Below, in pieces: positions 25,209 through 37,091 of a stretch of DNA of 64,000 nt (position 1 is the first letter of the stretch; each line of letters opens with the position of its first letter). Under the pieces are notes generated by a model. That model was not told the DNA's origin. It worked only from the letters and a program-made list of their open reading frames with translations, and searched no databases. The position numbers and the translations under genes were made by a program. The DNA is from Cardiocondyla obscurior (Eukaryota; Arthropoda; Insecta; Hymenoptera; Formicidae): assembly GCF_019399895.1 (NCBI RefSeq), contig NC_091866.1, positions 11,277,308-11,341,307 of the forward strand, in the 5' to 3' direction.

Positions 25209-27616
25209 ATGTCCGACGTGAAGGACGCATTGCCGGCGCTGTGCGAGTACGTTAATTCGCTGGTGGACGTACGTTTGACGCCGGAACACCTGCAGCTGGC
25301 CAAAGCCAACACCCCAGACAAAGCTGCCGTAAGTAAAGCAAAACGTCGATGATCCGTACCGCGTTTTCTTCGGCGATTTAGCGTAACATAACCTAACCTA
25401 ATCCTTCCGTCACTCGCTCATGTGGTCTGCATGTGTAGGCCGAGGTGCTGTGGAGCACGCTGCGCATCCTGAGCCGTCACGCTGTCAAAGAGAAACAAGC
25501 TAACGTGGATTTCCGAAATTACGGTTCGTCTCGATCGACCTAAACTCTGACTCTGGATCCAGATTTCCAATCGTTGTTTTTCGCAAAAATACCGCACGGA
25601 TGTTTTTAAACGCGAGAGTATCTTCTCGCTGATAATTGCGTGTGTATACGTTGTGTTATAATTGATACAATTGAAGAGTTACATCGCTCTTTTCAAATAC
25701 TTAAGGATAGACATGCAACCTCTTATTTTTAATTAACGATTGATTACACAAGCATTATAATTTTTTTTGTTTTTTAAATTAAGACATGAAGGTTTTATTT
25801 GCAGGTGTCTGCAAAGAAATATTTAACGCACAATTTATTAGATGAAAGATATTCTAAATTGCTCATTGTAGGTTTTTTTAATTATTTTAGCAGAAAAAAA
25901 AATGATTTGAATTAATTTGATATAGTTAAGATGTAAAATACGTCTGGAATTGTTATGTTTTTTGTATATTGCATTGTAAGAAATGCATGCTGTACTAATG
26001 CAGCGTTTCTTTGCACGGAAATTTTTAGATACAAACGCATGCATTCTTTAAGAAAAAAAAAATTTACATATTGCATTTTCAGATGCATCGTCGGCGGTAA
26101 AGTTACATCTCGCATTCTTGCAATATCCGACGATCGAGTTTTATTGTTTGTCGCAAGACAGCGAACATAATAGGGACGCGTTAATAGCCTTAGCCTGGCT
26201 GTTGGGAACACAGAACGTTTTGACTTTTATTCTTCGAGCGAAACTGTCCGATAGTGTTTTGGGCACTGAATGCTCGCCCGCAGATGCTTCGGAAGTTAGT
26301 ATCAAAATAATATTACAAAACACTTTAAATATTTCGTAAGTATTTAATAAGTATAATAAAAAGTAAAATAAACGAAACTCGTCATTATAATTATAATATT
26401 TGAGTTTTTATGATTCATTAAAATAGAGTCTTAATCTCTTTATTAATAATTATCAATTTATTTTTCATGTTTAATTTTATTTTGTTTAGTCTCCATTGTT
26501 AAATGATGTATCTAAGGACCGACCATTATCCACGAGCGCAGAATTCGATAATATTTTGCATTTAAACGCCACGGTAAATCTAAATTTGCGAGAGATCGAC
26601 GAGTTGGTTTGTGAGCGGGCTAAATTAGTATCCAAGGCACACATGGCGAGCCTCAATGCTAGTGGTCTGCCACATTTGAGCGTGTCCGAATTGGCGTTGA
26701 CAAAGCGTTTCGCAAAGGCACGCGTCTTCAACGACAGCGGAAGCGAGAATTGTGAGAAGGATCAACGACTGTTGCGAGAATTCCGTGAAGTCGGGATCTT
26801 GCTTGATAAGCGTACCAAGTGGCTGCAAAAGCGACATATATTTTTCGACTGGATGGTAAATTTTCAAATTAAGAAAAAATGCTAAAGGAAAGAGTCCCTG
26901 GTGTCAAATTCCTCCGGCAGCTCCTTTTTCTCCATCTAATATGACGTAGAAAATAAATTTATACTTCGGCGAAGACGAGGAATCTGGTTTCTCTATTTGT
27001 TTTGTTTAGACTTGAGAAACTTCTTCATCTTACGAAATAGCTCCGCTGGCAACTCAATATTTCGTTGTAAACATAGATCTCGCGTTTCTTAGACTTTAAA
27101 AAAGTACAGAAAATTACATTGAGTAATAGAAATATTCTTCACGTTTGTCTTAATTAAATTAATTTGATGCGAGTTTACTTTGAGGAACAAAAATCGGATA
27201 ATAGACTAGGAAATTTCTTACGATATATTACCTTAATTGCGACGTAATTGCAACAATGTACATTGCAGGCTACAGTGATTCAGGAGCACAAAAGATGTAT
27301 GGAATCGAATTCGAGAGTAATCTGTGTACGAGAACTTGCTGCATTCTGTTCGCTATTACGTCACGTAATTAGGGACAGACTACGAATTGTTACGTCCGAA
27401 GAAACGATGGATGGCAATGGTTCCAGAAATCCGGCCTTGAATTGCTCGTCTCGCACACGTAGAAGTCAATGCAATAGCGCTGAAGCGCAGAGATGGTCTG
27501 ATGATTTGAACGAACGCCAGACTCGTGAGGAGGATAATTTGCAACAAAACAAAAAACAAGTGGCCAATGAATTAAAAGAAATGTTAAAATTGATACCATC
27601 TATCGTTCATGTTTAA
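25209..27616 (+). CDS. TEDC1: Tubulin epsilon and delta complex protein 1 (TEDC1)
   Basis: Member of the TEDC1 family (human C14orf80), centriolar proteins that act with TEDC2 and delta/epsilon-tubulin in building triplet microtubules. Exons: 25209-25328, 25439-25523, 26083-26294, 26490-26855 and 27269-27616, all phase-consistent, giving 376 residues. Family matches by eye: LHLAFLQYP followed by RDALIALAWLLGTQ (human has an ALSWLLA block); LPHLSVSELALTKRF (human SLSHLSVTEAEML); and WLQKRHIFFDWM (human ELVFWQWMD). The C-terminal part is charged and probably helical. It converges tail-to-tail on ninjurin, 579 bp away. The assignment rests on remembered family sequence, but several blocks occur in the right order. 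Confidence 0.78.
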
Positions 27617-28195
27617 CAAAAAGATATTAATTAATAATTACAATCGTAATATCATATAAAAAAGAATTATTTATTACCGCGTACATATAATATTTGTCAT
27701 GTCAGTGCTTATTATAAAATAAAAAAGAATATGTTATATATTAAAAATAAATGAATATAATTTACAATGGTGTAACGTGCAACGTGTAGAATAAGCCACT
27801 TAGCACCATTTTAGAATCTAAAATATCTTCATCACTTTTTATGCTAATGACGAGAAAATATTTAAAGAAACAATTATGATAATAATAAAGACTCTGGCCT
27901 TCTGCTTCTGGCTTCATAAGTCGATGTGACTACAATACAAAATCCTAAAGATAAAAATAATTTAATAACATTTTTTTCAGTATCGAGTCTTCAGCGAGCC
28001 TAACGATTTTTATACATTAAGTACAGAGCACAGAAATAGACCAACTTTTTGTGTGCAATCAAAATTAAACTTATTAATATCACTTTGAAAACAACGGATA
28101 TGTTATCGGGTCATTCACTTTGCGTACAACAATTGCATATCATTTAGAGAAAAAGAGAGCGTGCACACGTCAAGTACAAAATAAGAAATAAAAAA
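27617..28195. other. Intergenic DNA between convergent TEDC1 and ninjurin
   Basis: AT-rich and presumably 3' UTRs. Several AATAAA-like signals on the plus strand (near 27716 and 27746) may terminate TEDC1. No gene seen. Confidence 0.5.
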
Positions 28196-28855
28196 TTATG
28201 CCGTGACAGTCGTCTGATCAACAACACCAAACGACGAAATGAAGACATTCAATATTGTGACGAGGAAAATGCCGATGACCGTCCAATTGTTAGCCTTGTT
28301 GGCCTTGCACATCTCTTCGTGTTGTTTAACGTTGTACACGCTGTTCCATATAAGGCCAATGCCTACGGCGATTTGCAGAAACAGGCTCATGCTAATCATG
28401 ACGAGAGCTGGATAAAAATACGGGTGCCGACCGTCCGTCTGGAGAACATAGCGCATTTGATTTGCATTTGCAGACAATAGCGCCAGATCCATCATACCCT
28501 GAGCCAAAGTCTTCTTGTGCTGATAAACGTTTACATCGGGAGTCACTTGCGTGGGCGCGGGCGACGGGAAAATTGTGCTGGTCCAACCGGATTGCGATTC
28601 TGGTCCAGTTCTGTTATCGAAGCCAATTGCCAGCGTCTGATTTTTGTCTAATCTATCACGTCCGTTGACCTCTGTTTCAGCCGATGCCGGTTTCGGCGAA
28701 GTGTCGGCAAGATCTCCATCGGCTTCCGAGACGAAACCGGCGCGCAGACCAATAGGCGGAGCTGCTTCCTCTAAGGTGGACGTTAAAGGTTTTGATACCT
28801 CGTCATTGACTTCGTCTAAATACAGTATTTCGTCGGACTGCTTTTTATCGTTCAT
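28196..28855 (-). CDS. Ninjurin family membrane protein
   Basis: A small two-pass plasma-membrane protein of the ninjurin family; in mammals NINJ1 oligomerises to rupture the membrane during lytic cell death, and insect ninjurins act in adhesion and tissue damage responses. It is an uninterrupted 219-residue frame. Residues 1-110 are a polar, acidic tail with no clear motif. The conserved domain starts near residue 110: YQHKKTLAQGMMDLALLSAN and NQMRYVL form the two amphipathic helices, then membrane helices at about 147-170 (PALVMISMSLFLQIAVGIGL) and 190-212 (WTVIGIFLVTILNVFISSFG). The extracellular tail is longer than in mammalian NINJ1. A non-coding 5' exon probably lies upstream. Which insect paralogue this is cannot be settled here. 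Confidence 0.92.
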   Translation of the reverse strand: MNDKKQSDEILYLDEVNDEVSKPLTSTLEEAAPPIGLRAGFVSEADGDLADTSPKPASAETEVNGRDRLDKNQTLAIGFDNRTGPESQSGWTSTIFPSPAPTQVTPDVNVYQHKKTLAQGMMDLALLSANANQMRYVLQTDGRHPYFYPALVMISMSLFLQIAVGIGLIWNSVYNVKQHEEMCKANKANNWTVIGIFLVTILNVFISSFGVVDQTTVTA

Positions 28856-30762
28856 CTTGACGAACTGAAGAAATCACCAATTAAAGAGATCACCTGTGAA
28901 ACAGTAGACAGTTGTCATACTTCGCTCTTTTATTATCATTGCTTGAAAGAATCATCATTTTTCTCTTTCATATCTGAGAATATCTTTGTCGTCACGATCA
29001 GGAATTGCACTATCACATTCTCTGATTTAAACTTTAAAGAAATTATATCCTTTTTAATTACACTTTATTAACAATTCACATAATTATTTGTATTCTTCTT
29101 TTACTGCTACCGATTGTTTAACAAATACTTCTTACAAACGACGTTATTTGACTTTTTACGTCAGATATTAATAAGTTTATTATCTTTTTACCTTTAATAT
29201 CATTCGTTCATGTAGATATCCTTATTCGCCTTTGCAGAACGGCCGCAGATTCACAATGCGAACTGACCGACGCGAGTAGCACGGTGAACTGCGGTTTACT
29301 ACTGGTTTCGCTGCCGCGCGTCGCAACTGATTCATCCTTTCGCACGTCACGATCGCACGCTACGACGTTTATACCGGGAACATATCACGGTCGCGGTTTC
29401 CCCAATGCTGGTCTCGGTTTACGTCACTTGGAAAAACATAGAATCGTTACCGTAATTAAAGCTACACACGCACGGTACGGTTAACTATTAACACAATGAA
29501 TTCTTCTTAACTTCTTCTATAATCTTCGGATAAACTGCAGTTTCTCAATAGAACTAATTGAATAATTAGACCAATTGTTTTTCATGTTAACGAGTCCAAT
29601 CTTAATTCTGAAAGAAGGAAACAAGTATATTATATCATCTAATTGTTAACTCCCGCTGCTTGTGTTATTATAATTTTGAATATTATAATTTCAGTTAAAA
29701 TTTTTATTATAATGACATATAATAAATGATACGTACGCGTTAAAATCGTTCTTCCGTGAAGAAAGAAATGATTTTAAAAAATCGAATAAACCTTCAGCAA
29801 GACACATATACATTTGGCATTTAATCGCTGCATCGTGTTGTTTATTCTACTTTGAGGTATCCCGAATATTTTATCAGCAACATGGAGAAACGGAAGAGAA
29901 TCGCCGATGAACATTAGTCTGCGACTGTCACGTGTGTGTTGGCCGCATTTTCGAGCCGCGCTTCAAGGTTTCGTCCGGCGAAGTGAAATGGAAGGGAGAA
30001 TGGCAATGATCCAGGAAGGCACTTGCCGCTATAAATATACAAATACGTCGTCCACCGTCTATCCTTCATTGCCTACCATTTTAATTACCGTAATTAAGTG
30101 AAACAGCACTCAATTTTTTTTTCTTAGCAAAATATGCGTTGCGTGATAATGGTATTCATAATATTCATGAACTGGTAAGTATTTTTGCATGCCCAATTTA
30201 CAAGTGCGTTAGCAATCTACATTTGACAACCTTTCTATCGATCTAGAAATGCATAATTTCGAGAAGGCGTCATCGGCGTTCCCCAGAGTTTCTGGATTTT
30301 CTGTGTCACGCTTACATATTCCCACGCACACGCGTAATCTTGAACAGACTAGAGTTCACAGCTTCGCATGCGTATGCGAGTCCGGAATGAAGCTGACGAA
30401 ATCCATGAAATCATCGTGACTTTCCTTCACTTGTTATTCTCAGTTTCACTGTTGGCACTTGGCTAAAAAAAAAAAAAAATAATAATTGGACTTGAGGTGT
30501 CAAGTACTTCAATCATATTTTTTGTTCTTAAAATTCCATTACGAAATAATAGTATAATAATTATTGTCTTAATAAAAATAATAATATATTTTAATAATAG
30601 AAAGTATAGATGTGCAAGCATTCGGTAATACATACGTATAGCGAGTTCTCTATCGAATTATCAAGTCGTCAGGGAAACCGGCGTTGAGAGTGGGAGTAAT
30701 ATAATCCGCGATCGAGGCATTCCTATGGTAGTGTTCAGGTATTCTTCAAAAAGTTGCCAAAA
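28856..30762. other. Divergent intergenic region between ninjurin and the Cys-rich gene
   Basis: About 1.9 kb with a GC-richer core at about 29230-29480 that may be the ninjurin promoter and 5' UTR. The remainder is AT-rich. Small frames (for example 29907-30101) show no family resemblance and no codon-like pattern I would trust. Confidence 0.45.
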
Positions 30763-32310
30763 ATGGAGAACAACGGTAAGCGACAAATTGCCGTCGTGCC
30801 CTCCTCCGAGCTTTTTCCGCTGGAAGGTGTGCCTCGGAGACGCACCTCTGCCCCTCCTAATCGCTCATTAATAATGAATCGTGTATCCGTTATGTAAAAC
30901 GACGAATAAACAGTAGTCGATCGACAAACGAATATGGACTCGCGCGAACGTTGCGCTCGCTGTCGCTGTCGCGCTGAATCGATCATTTACAAGAGCGACG
31001 ACCTCCCCGAACGTTGCAAATCCGAGCACGCTTCGGACAAACGAATGACCTCTGCGAGAAAGCACACACCTGACTGCCTCAAATTTCACGAGACCTTCGA
31101 AGAGGACGAACGAAAAAACGGTGACGTACAACAGTAGATTTTTCTCCTTTTTTGAAAATTGCACCAGAGTCTCTGAAATAGATTAAAGTATTTGAGATTG
31201 AGCCTATAACGTTACTTAGAATTATAATAATTAAATTTCTTATATACTTTTGTGTTAACAAAATACCTTTATTTATAATTGATGACAGAAATTGCCTCCT
31301 GCGCCGATAAATTTGCTTTGGCAAAAAAATTGCACGCGGAGAACCTGCAACACCAGCCGCTTCCAGATCGAGTGAACGATTCTGTCTTCAGGAAAGGATG
31401 TCACGTTTGTTCACCTAGCTGCGAACGGGGTGCGAAATGGAATGTGAATCGTGCGAGCCCCACGACACCAGAAAGCCATTTGTTTGGACCCGCGCTTGGT
31501 TGCAAGAAACCGGAAACCCGAATGGATCTGGCAATCTGCTGGGAAACGCCAATAGATCCGGTATACGAGCCGCGCAGACCGACGCATATTGACGGTACCG
31601 AGGGTGGCGAGGCTCCGGCAATTTTTGCCATGATCCAACACACGGCAGCACCGAAAAATCGTGAGCTATTGTCTTCCAGCGAGAAGGATAAGTACGATTG
31701 CTCCAGAGATCAGGTGAAAAAAAATTCAGGAAAAAATCAATGCTGCTGCGACCGTTCCTGCAACGGTGAGAAAATAATGTAGTGGATAAATAGTGTAATG
31801 GATAAAAGAAGGATTTAAACAGCAAGCGAATACAAAAAAAAAAAAAAAAAAAAAAAAAGAAATTTAATAACCATACCATTTTATTCGATCGTAGAGCTCC
31901 GCGATCAGCGACGTTGCGAAAAGCCAGCGAGATCGAATTCCGTGCCGCGCATCACTGAGCGCAAGTGTATGGCCTGCCGTGACGGCGTAAAGGAGGCGGA
32001 ACTAGAACGACGAAAAAAAGATCCCAGGTTGATCCGGTCTGCGGTGGGTGTTGCGCTCGGTCTCGAAGAAAAACGTTCGGAGACAGGCGACGATGTCACG
32101 CGCAGAAATGGATTACCGCCGATGAGGATGACGGTGCCACGGCCAAGGACTCCGTTCGCAAAGCGCTCTTTCTGCATCGACACCTTGGCACCGCCATTCA
32201 GCGTGGTGAGCGGTTGTCGGGACGCAGACTACCCCGAGCACTGGCGGCTCATGTCCGTGTATCAACAATCGTACAGAAACCCACAGAAGCGAAAAGCTCG
32301 CCGCTTCTGA
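30763..32310 (+). CDS. Unrecognised cysteine-rich protein, four exons
   Basis: I do not recognise this family. Exons are 30763-30775 (only 13 nt, coding Met-Glu-Asn-Asn plus one base), 30917-31120, 31289-31765 and 31895-32310. All junctions are GT-AG and phase 1, so the model is 369 residues with no conflict. A shorter alternative starts at ATG 30934. The protein is soluble, with no signal peptide or membrane helix, and rich in Cys, Arg and Lys, including paired Cys (CARCRC, CHVCSPSC, QCCCDRSC, CMAC). Distinctive blocks are LFGPALGCKKPETRMDL, WETPIDPVYEPRRPTHIDG, APPFSVVSGC and DYPEHWRLMSVYQQSYRNP near the C-terminus. Such Pro/Tyr-rich blocks recall small ciliary or sperm microtubule-associated proteins, but that is a guess. 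It converges on the channel gene 384 bp downstream. Confidence 0.75.
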
Positions 32311-32693
32311 TTAGATTAGAGATAATCCGAGCGAAGACGATAACACGAAGCGTCTTCGTGGTCGAAAAATTAGATGCAGTTTTTGCACAATAAACCTCCA
32401 AGATTCGTTGCCTGTTTAAAAAAATTAATAGATTTCTATGAGTATCGTTAATTGTTAATCTATTGCAGTAGCAAGAAAGGTTTCATATTCTGTTAAAGTT
32501 TTAATTGTTAAACAAGTAATTAATTCTAACAAGCTGTTTCTTGTAGTGTTATAAAACGTTATCGTTATAATTAATAGCAAAATATAATTAACGCTATTTA
32601 AAAAATATAAAAATAAAGGCAGTTAAAACACAAAAAGTAAAATAAGAAATAAAAATATTAAGTTTCTTATACTCTTTAAAGACATTTACCAGT
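32311..32693. other. Short convergent 3' region with polyadenylation signal
   Basis: AATAAA at 32389-32394, 79 bp after the stop of the Cys-rich gene, is a likely polyadenylation signal for it. The rest is AT-rich and presumably belongs to the 3' UTR of the channel gene on the other strand. Confidence 0.55.
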
Positions 32694-34915
32694 TTAATAT
32701 CTCCTTTTCACTTTTATGCTGCTAATATTAACATTTCCGGAAATCCTTGACGAATTTAGTTCACGGGCCTTTTCGAGAAGTGGCGTCTGTTCCAGACGCG
32801 TGAGTGCGATGTTTTCCAGATATGCAAGGAGATCGGGATACGGCTTTAAAATATATTGAAAGCTGGCACGTGATAATATGTAAACCATGCAATTCTCCAC
32901 GGCAATAACGCTTGCAATCCAGCGATCATCCTCCATCACCAGGGCTAGTTCACCAAAGTACGATCCGTCCTCTAAATGGCAAATCTCATTTTCCATATTG
33001 TTGTAGACGGTCACAGTGCCAGAAGCAACAAAATACAATGCATCGCCGTAAGAATTGGCTCTGACCAGCACATCGTTTGGCATAAAAATTTGAGAATGTA
33101 CGGCGCCAACCAATTTTGTCACCACTGCTTGCGGCAGATATCTAAACAGCTCAACGCTGTCCAATAATCGGCGATAATTGTGTAGAAGAAGTTTTTCTTG
33201 CAAATAAGGTGATACGTGATTAATGATATTCTTGTCCCTCTCAAATCCTTTCTTGTTACGGTAATTATAGTAAGTCAGCAATCGTCGCTGTAGTGGGTAT
33301 GGCAATTCCTTGTGCCTCATGTATTGTTGTAACTGCTGAATTAATTTTAAATGTTTTTTGCGGGTGGAGTGAAACGTCGTCATCAATTGTAAGAATTGTG
33401 CTGTGTAACCGTTTCAAAAAGCAAAATTAATTATTAATTAGTAATAATTTTCATAAAGATTATTTTAGTTAACGTTATTAATTGTGACATATATAAATAC
33501 CTAGCAGATAAATCATTCCAAGTACTCCAAAAACAGAGAGAAATAGATTATATATAATATCCTCTGTAGCGCTGACGCTTAAGTAATGTGTCGATCCTAT
33601 TAGGGCAATGATAGCTCTGTTAACGCACGTTAAATAAACTGCAAATCTGGTCCTTCTGTTCGTCATATAAGATGATCGAATCCACGATCTACAAGTTTTT
33701 TACCGTTTAATTATATTTCTCATTAAGCGTCACGTGTTAATGTTGCTGTTACTAACGCATTATTTTCTCCAGCTATCTTGGCGATTACTAATGGTAAGTA
33801 ATATTCTAAGCAAGCGGCCCAATGCACGCATATAATAATGATGACACTTATTTCCGCTAACTTATACAAATGGAAATTAATTCGATATACCTAAAATTTA
33901 ATATTTAAATTAGCAAGATTTTGATTCCGTTATGCAACAAAAAATTACAATTAAATACAAATTCTTACGTAATAAAGATTGCGCGAATAACTGATAATGG
34001 TTTGTATCCAAAATATTTTTAACACATTCAACGCCGCCAACCACCACATCGTGTTGTAAACTATGATGATATATTCCAAAGGTAACACCAGTAACACACC
34101 CACGATAAAAGCACCTCGCAGGTATCTCCTACAATCATAATAGTAAGCTTTGAAATATAAATATAAAATGTTTTATCCTGTATTCTTACCATGCTACGGA
34201 TTTTGGATCCAGGACTATCGATTGTGTGCGAGAATCATAATAACCGGTAAAAAACCAAACTATAATGTCAGTTATAAATACGAAGTCAATAAAGTGATTG
34301 TAGAGAAACCAATCCTCTAATTCGTCAAAATAAAATGTAATAAAGATTGGCGTGATTATTAAAGCCAATATGACAAACGGTACCATTACAGACTCCCAAT
34401 ATATTCTAAACAAAAAATAATAATGGTTTAATTGTGCTTCAAGACGGAAACAGATTTATATTGAAATAGTTAATTCATTATTTAATTGGTAATTTAGAAA
34501 AAGTTCACAACTGACCTGAAGGAACTGAAGGGATGGATCATTTGAGGATAAATTTTGAGATGTCGATTGATCTCGTAATCGATCGCCCGAGTACTCTTCA
34601 AATAGTATAGCGTAAACGGATGTTCCCGCGACAGTATTCGCATATTGAGGAACCAACGTCGTAATTTCGCCCAAGGAGAACTACCAGGTATTACTTTAAT
34701 CAAAGGATCTTCTTTTGGTGGCGTCTCACAAATGTGTTCCACGCATGGCTCATCCTAGATATTTAATATTTAATTATGTGTATGCTTTTTTTCTTTTTCT
34801 CTCTTTTAAAAATTAATTAAGACAATTTTTTTCTTAATATTTCTTTAAGATAATGATCGCATACCTGGATAATTGGCGCCGTGGGAGAATCAGGCACAAG
34901 AGCCATCAAATCCAT
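32694..34915 (-). CDS. HCN/CNG-type cyclic nucleotide-gated channel with atypical pore
   Basis: A six-helix cation channel subunit of the HCN/CNG superfamily. Minus-strand exons: 34865-34915, 34516-34754, 34190-34405, 33969-34128, 33757-33890, 33501-33688 and 32694-33400; phases agree and give 564 residues. S1 is about 102-122 (VMVPFVILALIITPIFITFY), S2 about 134-155, S3 about 172-194, S5 about 230-250 (ISVIIIICVHWAACLEYYLP) and S6 about 308-335. A C-linker follows, then a cyclic-nucleotide-binding domain at about 410-530 (DGSYFGELALV). Oddities: the filter position, normally GYG, reads IGSTHYLS at 297-304; the S4 region has few Arg/Lys; and in the phosphate-binding cassette (RWIAS, 489-493) the usual Arg-Thr before Ala-Ser is Trp-Ile. 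The frame is intact, so it is not an obvious pseudogene. It may be an insect lineage-specific paralogue rather than Ih itself. Confidence 0.85.
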
Positions 34916-35198
34916 AATTCTTTTTTTTTGTAATAACGTAATCTCAAAAATTAATTTTTTAATCTCTTCTTATCTAGATGTCCTTCTTTGTTATCTCATG
35001 TTCTGATTTTTAAATGATTTATTATTCCTTGTTAAAAAAAGAAAAAGAATAATTAAACGTTATATAAAAAATTATTCAACTAGTTAAAATACTAAATAAT
35101 TTATAATAAATTAAAAACTAATTAAAAGAATTAGAAATGTGATAAAACCAAAACTCGCTTTTATTCGCCATTAGTAATTACATTTCGTGAAATAACAA
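34916..35198. other. Short spacer between nucleoside hydrolase and channel gene
   Basis: 283 bp of AT-rich DNA separates the stop of the nucleoside hydrolase from the start of the channel gene on the same (minus) strand. It must hold the channel promoter and 5' UTR unless a further 5' exon lies beyond. Confidence 0.4.
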
Positions 35199-36677
35199 TT
35201 ATCGACAGTCACGAATCGTGTTGACTGCATCTAATAACACTTTCTTAAAAATTTCCGAATCAAAATTGTGTATCAAATTTACATTTGGTTTATTCGACAA
35301 CAAATGATCAAGAACAACCTGACCTCGCGTTCTATTACCGCTCAACTCTATGTCTGCATGCCACGCTACAACATTTTTTGCCATATGAGGTACTAATACA
35401 ATTCCAGCTAAAAAAGCATCGCACATAGTATAATAAGGGAAATGCTTTTTCGCTTTTCTGCGTCTGCCTTCCTCAATTGCGTTCATCATATGTACGCAAG
35501 GTTTATTTATTTCGCCGAATACATCTTTTCGCCATTCCTAAAAGAAAAAGATAAGCATTTAATTATTAGAGTAATAATACATTATTTATTTCATAATAAT
35601 TTTCTAATTTTCTTGATAATAATTATTAATAAATATCTATATACATGTGTAATTTTTGTTTGCAAGCAGGACTCCCATGGTAACAACCACAGTGGCTTGT
35701 TGTTACTATTTAGTACGATGTGCACGCTTTCCGGGTCTGCGTAAAAATTAAATTCCGCCTGTGCAGTTATGTTACCCTGTGCTTTAAACAGATTTTAATT
35801 TATACAAAGTATTACTTATATATTTTTTGTTTTTGTTCTATATAATGTTATAAATTACCAGTTGAATTTCCACCCATTATAAAAAAGTCCTTCACATTGT
35901 CCGCAAACTCTGGGTACAGTTTTATAGCCAGTGCTACATTTGTCAAAGGACCCAAGCAGATCACAGAGATGTTATCTTAGATAACACAAAACAATTCGCA
36001 GCAAGTTAATAAATTAAAATAAAGCTGATATCAAATAATCAGGCAGTAAAAGAGGCTCTCATTACTTGGATCCTCTGAAGTGAGTCTGTGTAACGCACAC
36101 ACGGCATGCTCTTTCTCAAGTTTACTTGTGTCTGGGTCGTCAGTAAATATATCTCCAAATCCATCAGTTCCATGATACTTCTCCAATGCGGTTTCCTTAG
36201 AGTTTACAGCATCCAACAGAGATGAATATGCTCCGCGATAAACAGGTATCTACAAAAACCAAAATTTTGTAATAAATTGTATAACTAGCTGATTATAAAA
36301 TCATGAATAATTGACAGTATACAGAAAAAAAACTAAGGTATTTTTTTAGGGTACAGATGTTTCTCTGGACGTAGAATAAATCGTTTTTTCTTAATATTTC
36401 CTCTTCACATAAAGGAGACGTGCATTAAATGAGTAATGTAACTTACATCCATGCAATTGCACACGTGTAGCGTTCTGAACACATTTCTCACGACATTGTC
36501 CACATTGGTGTTACCATTGACACAAGTGATGGCTTTGATTTTAATCCTCCCGTCCGTGTGACCGGCCAGAAGGACAATCAAAGCCAAAGCGTCGTCGATA
36601 CCGGCGTCGCAATCAATAATAACGTTTTTCGGTGCCTCCACTTCGCGCATATCCAACTCCGATTTTGTGGCCGACAT
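35199..36677 (-). CDS. Inosine-uridine preferring nucleoside hydrolase
   Basis: Hydrolyses ribonucleosides to free base plus ribose (purine/pyrimidine salvage), probably cytosolic. Minus-strand exons: 36447-36677, 36066-36249, 35859-35975, 35645-35781 and 35199-35537; phases agree and give 335 residues, usual for the family. The calcium- and ribose-binding signature DCDAGIDDALAL sits at residues 22-33 (D-x-D-x3-DD). Further family blocks are TCVNGNTNVDNVVRN, GTDGFGD, ISVICLGPLTNVALAI, FFIMGG, AEFNFYADPES and LWLLPWE. The catalytic-region CDAFLAGIVL is present near the C-terminus. The start was chosen at MSATKSEL because an upstream ATG in the same frame would add an unrelated N-terminal extension. 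The gene is head-to-head with PPIL4. Exon 4 uses an AAG acceptor at 35782, required by phase. Confidence 0.92.
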
Positions 36678-37060
36678 TCTTGCCACAGAAAACGTTACGT
36701 GAGCCACCGGTGTTATCGAAATGCGACTCGAGCGAAACGCACTCTCGCGTTTATAAAATTGATAAAGCTTCGATATTGATAATGCGTCTTGTTTGTCAAC
36801 GAGAAGATAAAAGTCTGCCGAGTTTATCAGACAGTGCAATTATCGTATCATCTCAGCAAACAGTGAATACCAAAATCAGAGGAAACTTTGGGAGAGAATC
36901 CTTGTCGTTTCCACTGACGTGAACTTTTAAAAAATTAAAAATTCGATATTAATTCCGTCAATAATATTAAATCGACAGTAAGCAAATTCTGACCATTATG
37001 AATCTCATTTGAGTAATTAATAATTAATCTAGAATTAAAGAATTTTAATTCACTTAAACT

Positions 37061-37091
<31 letters not shown>

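Noticed and set aside
25386..25402. AACCTAACCTAA resembling insect telomere repeats
   Set aside because: Only two units within a TEDC1 intron, so not an interstitial telomere array.
31834..31859. Poly-A runs (also at 3121, 37061 and elsewhere) as retroposon tails
   Set aside because: No target duplications or upstream retrotransposon or processed-gene sequence. Homopolymers are common across the whole window.
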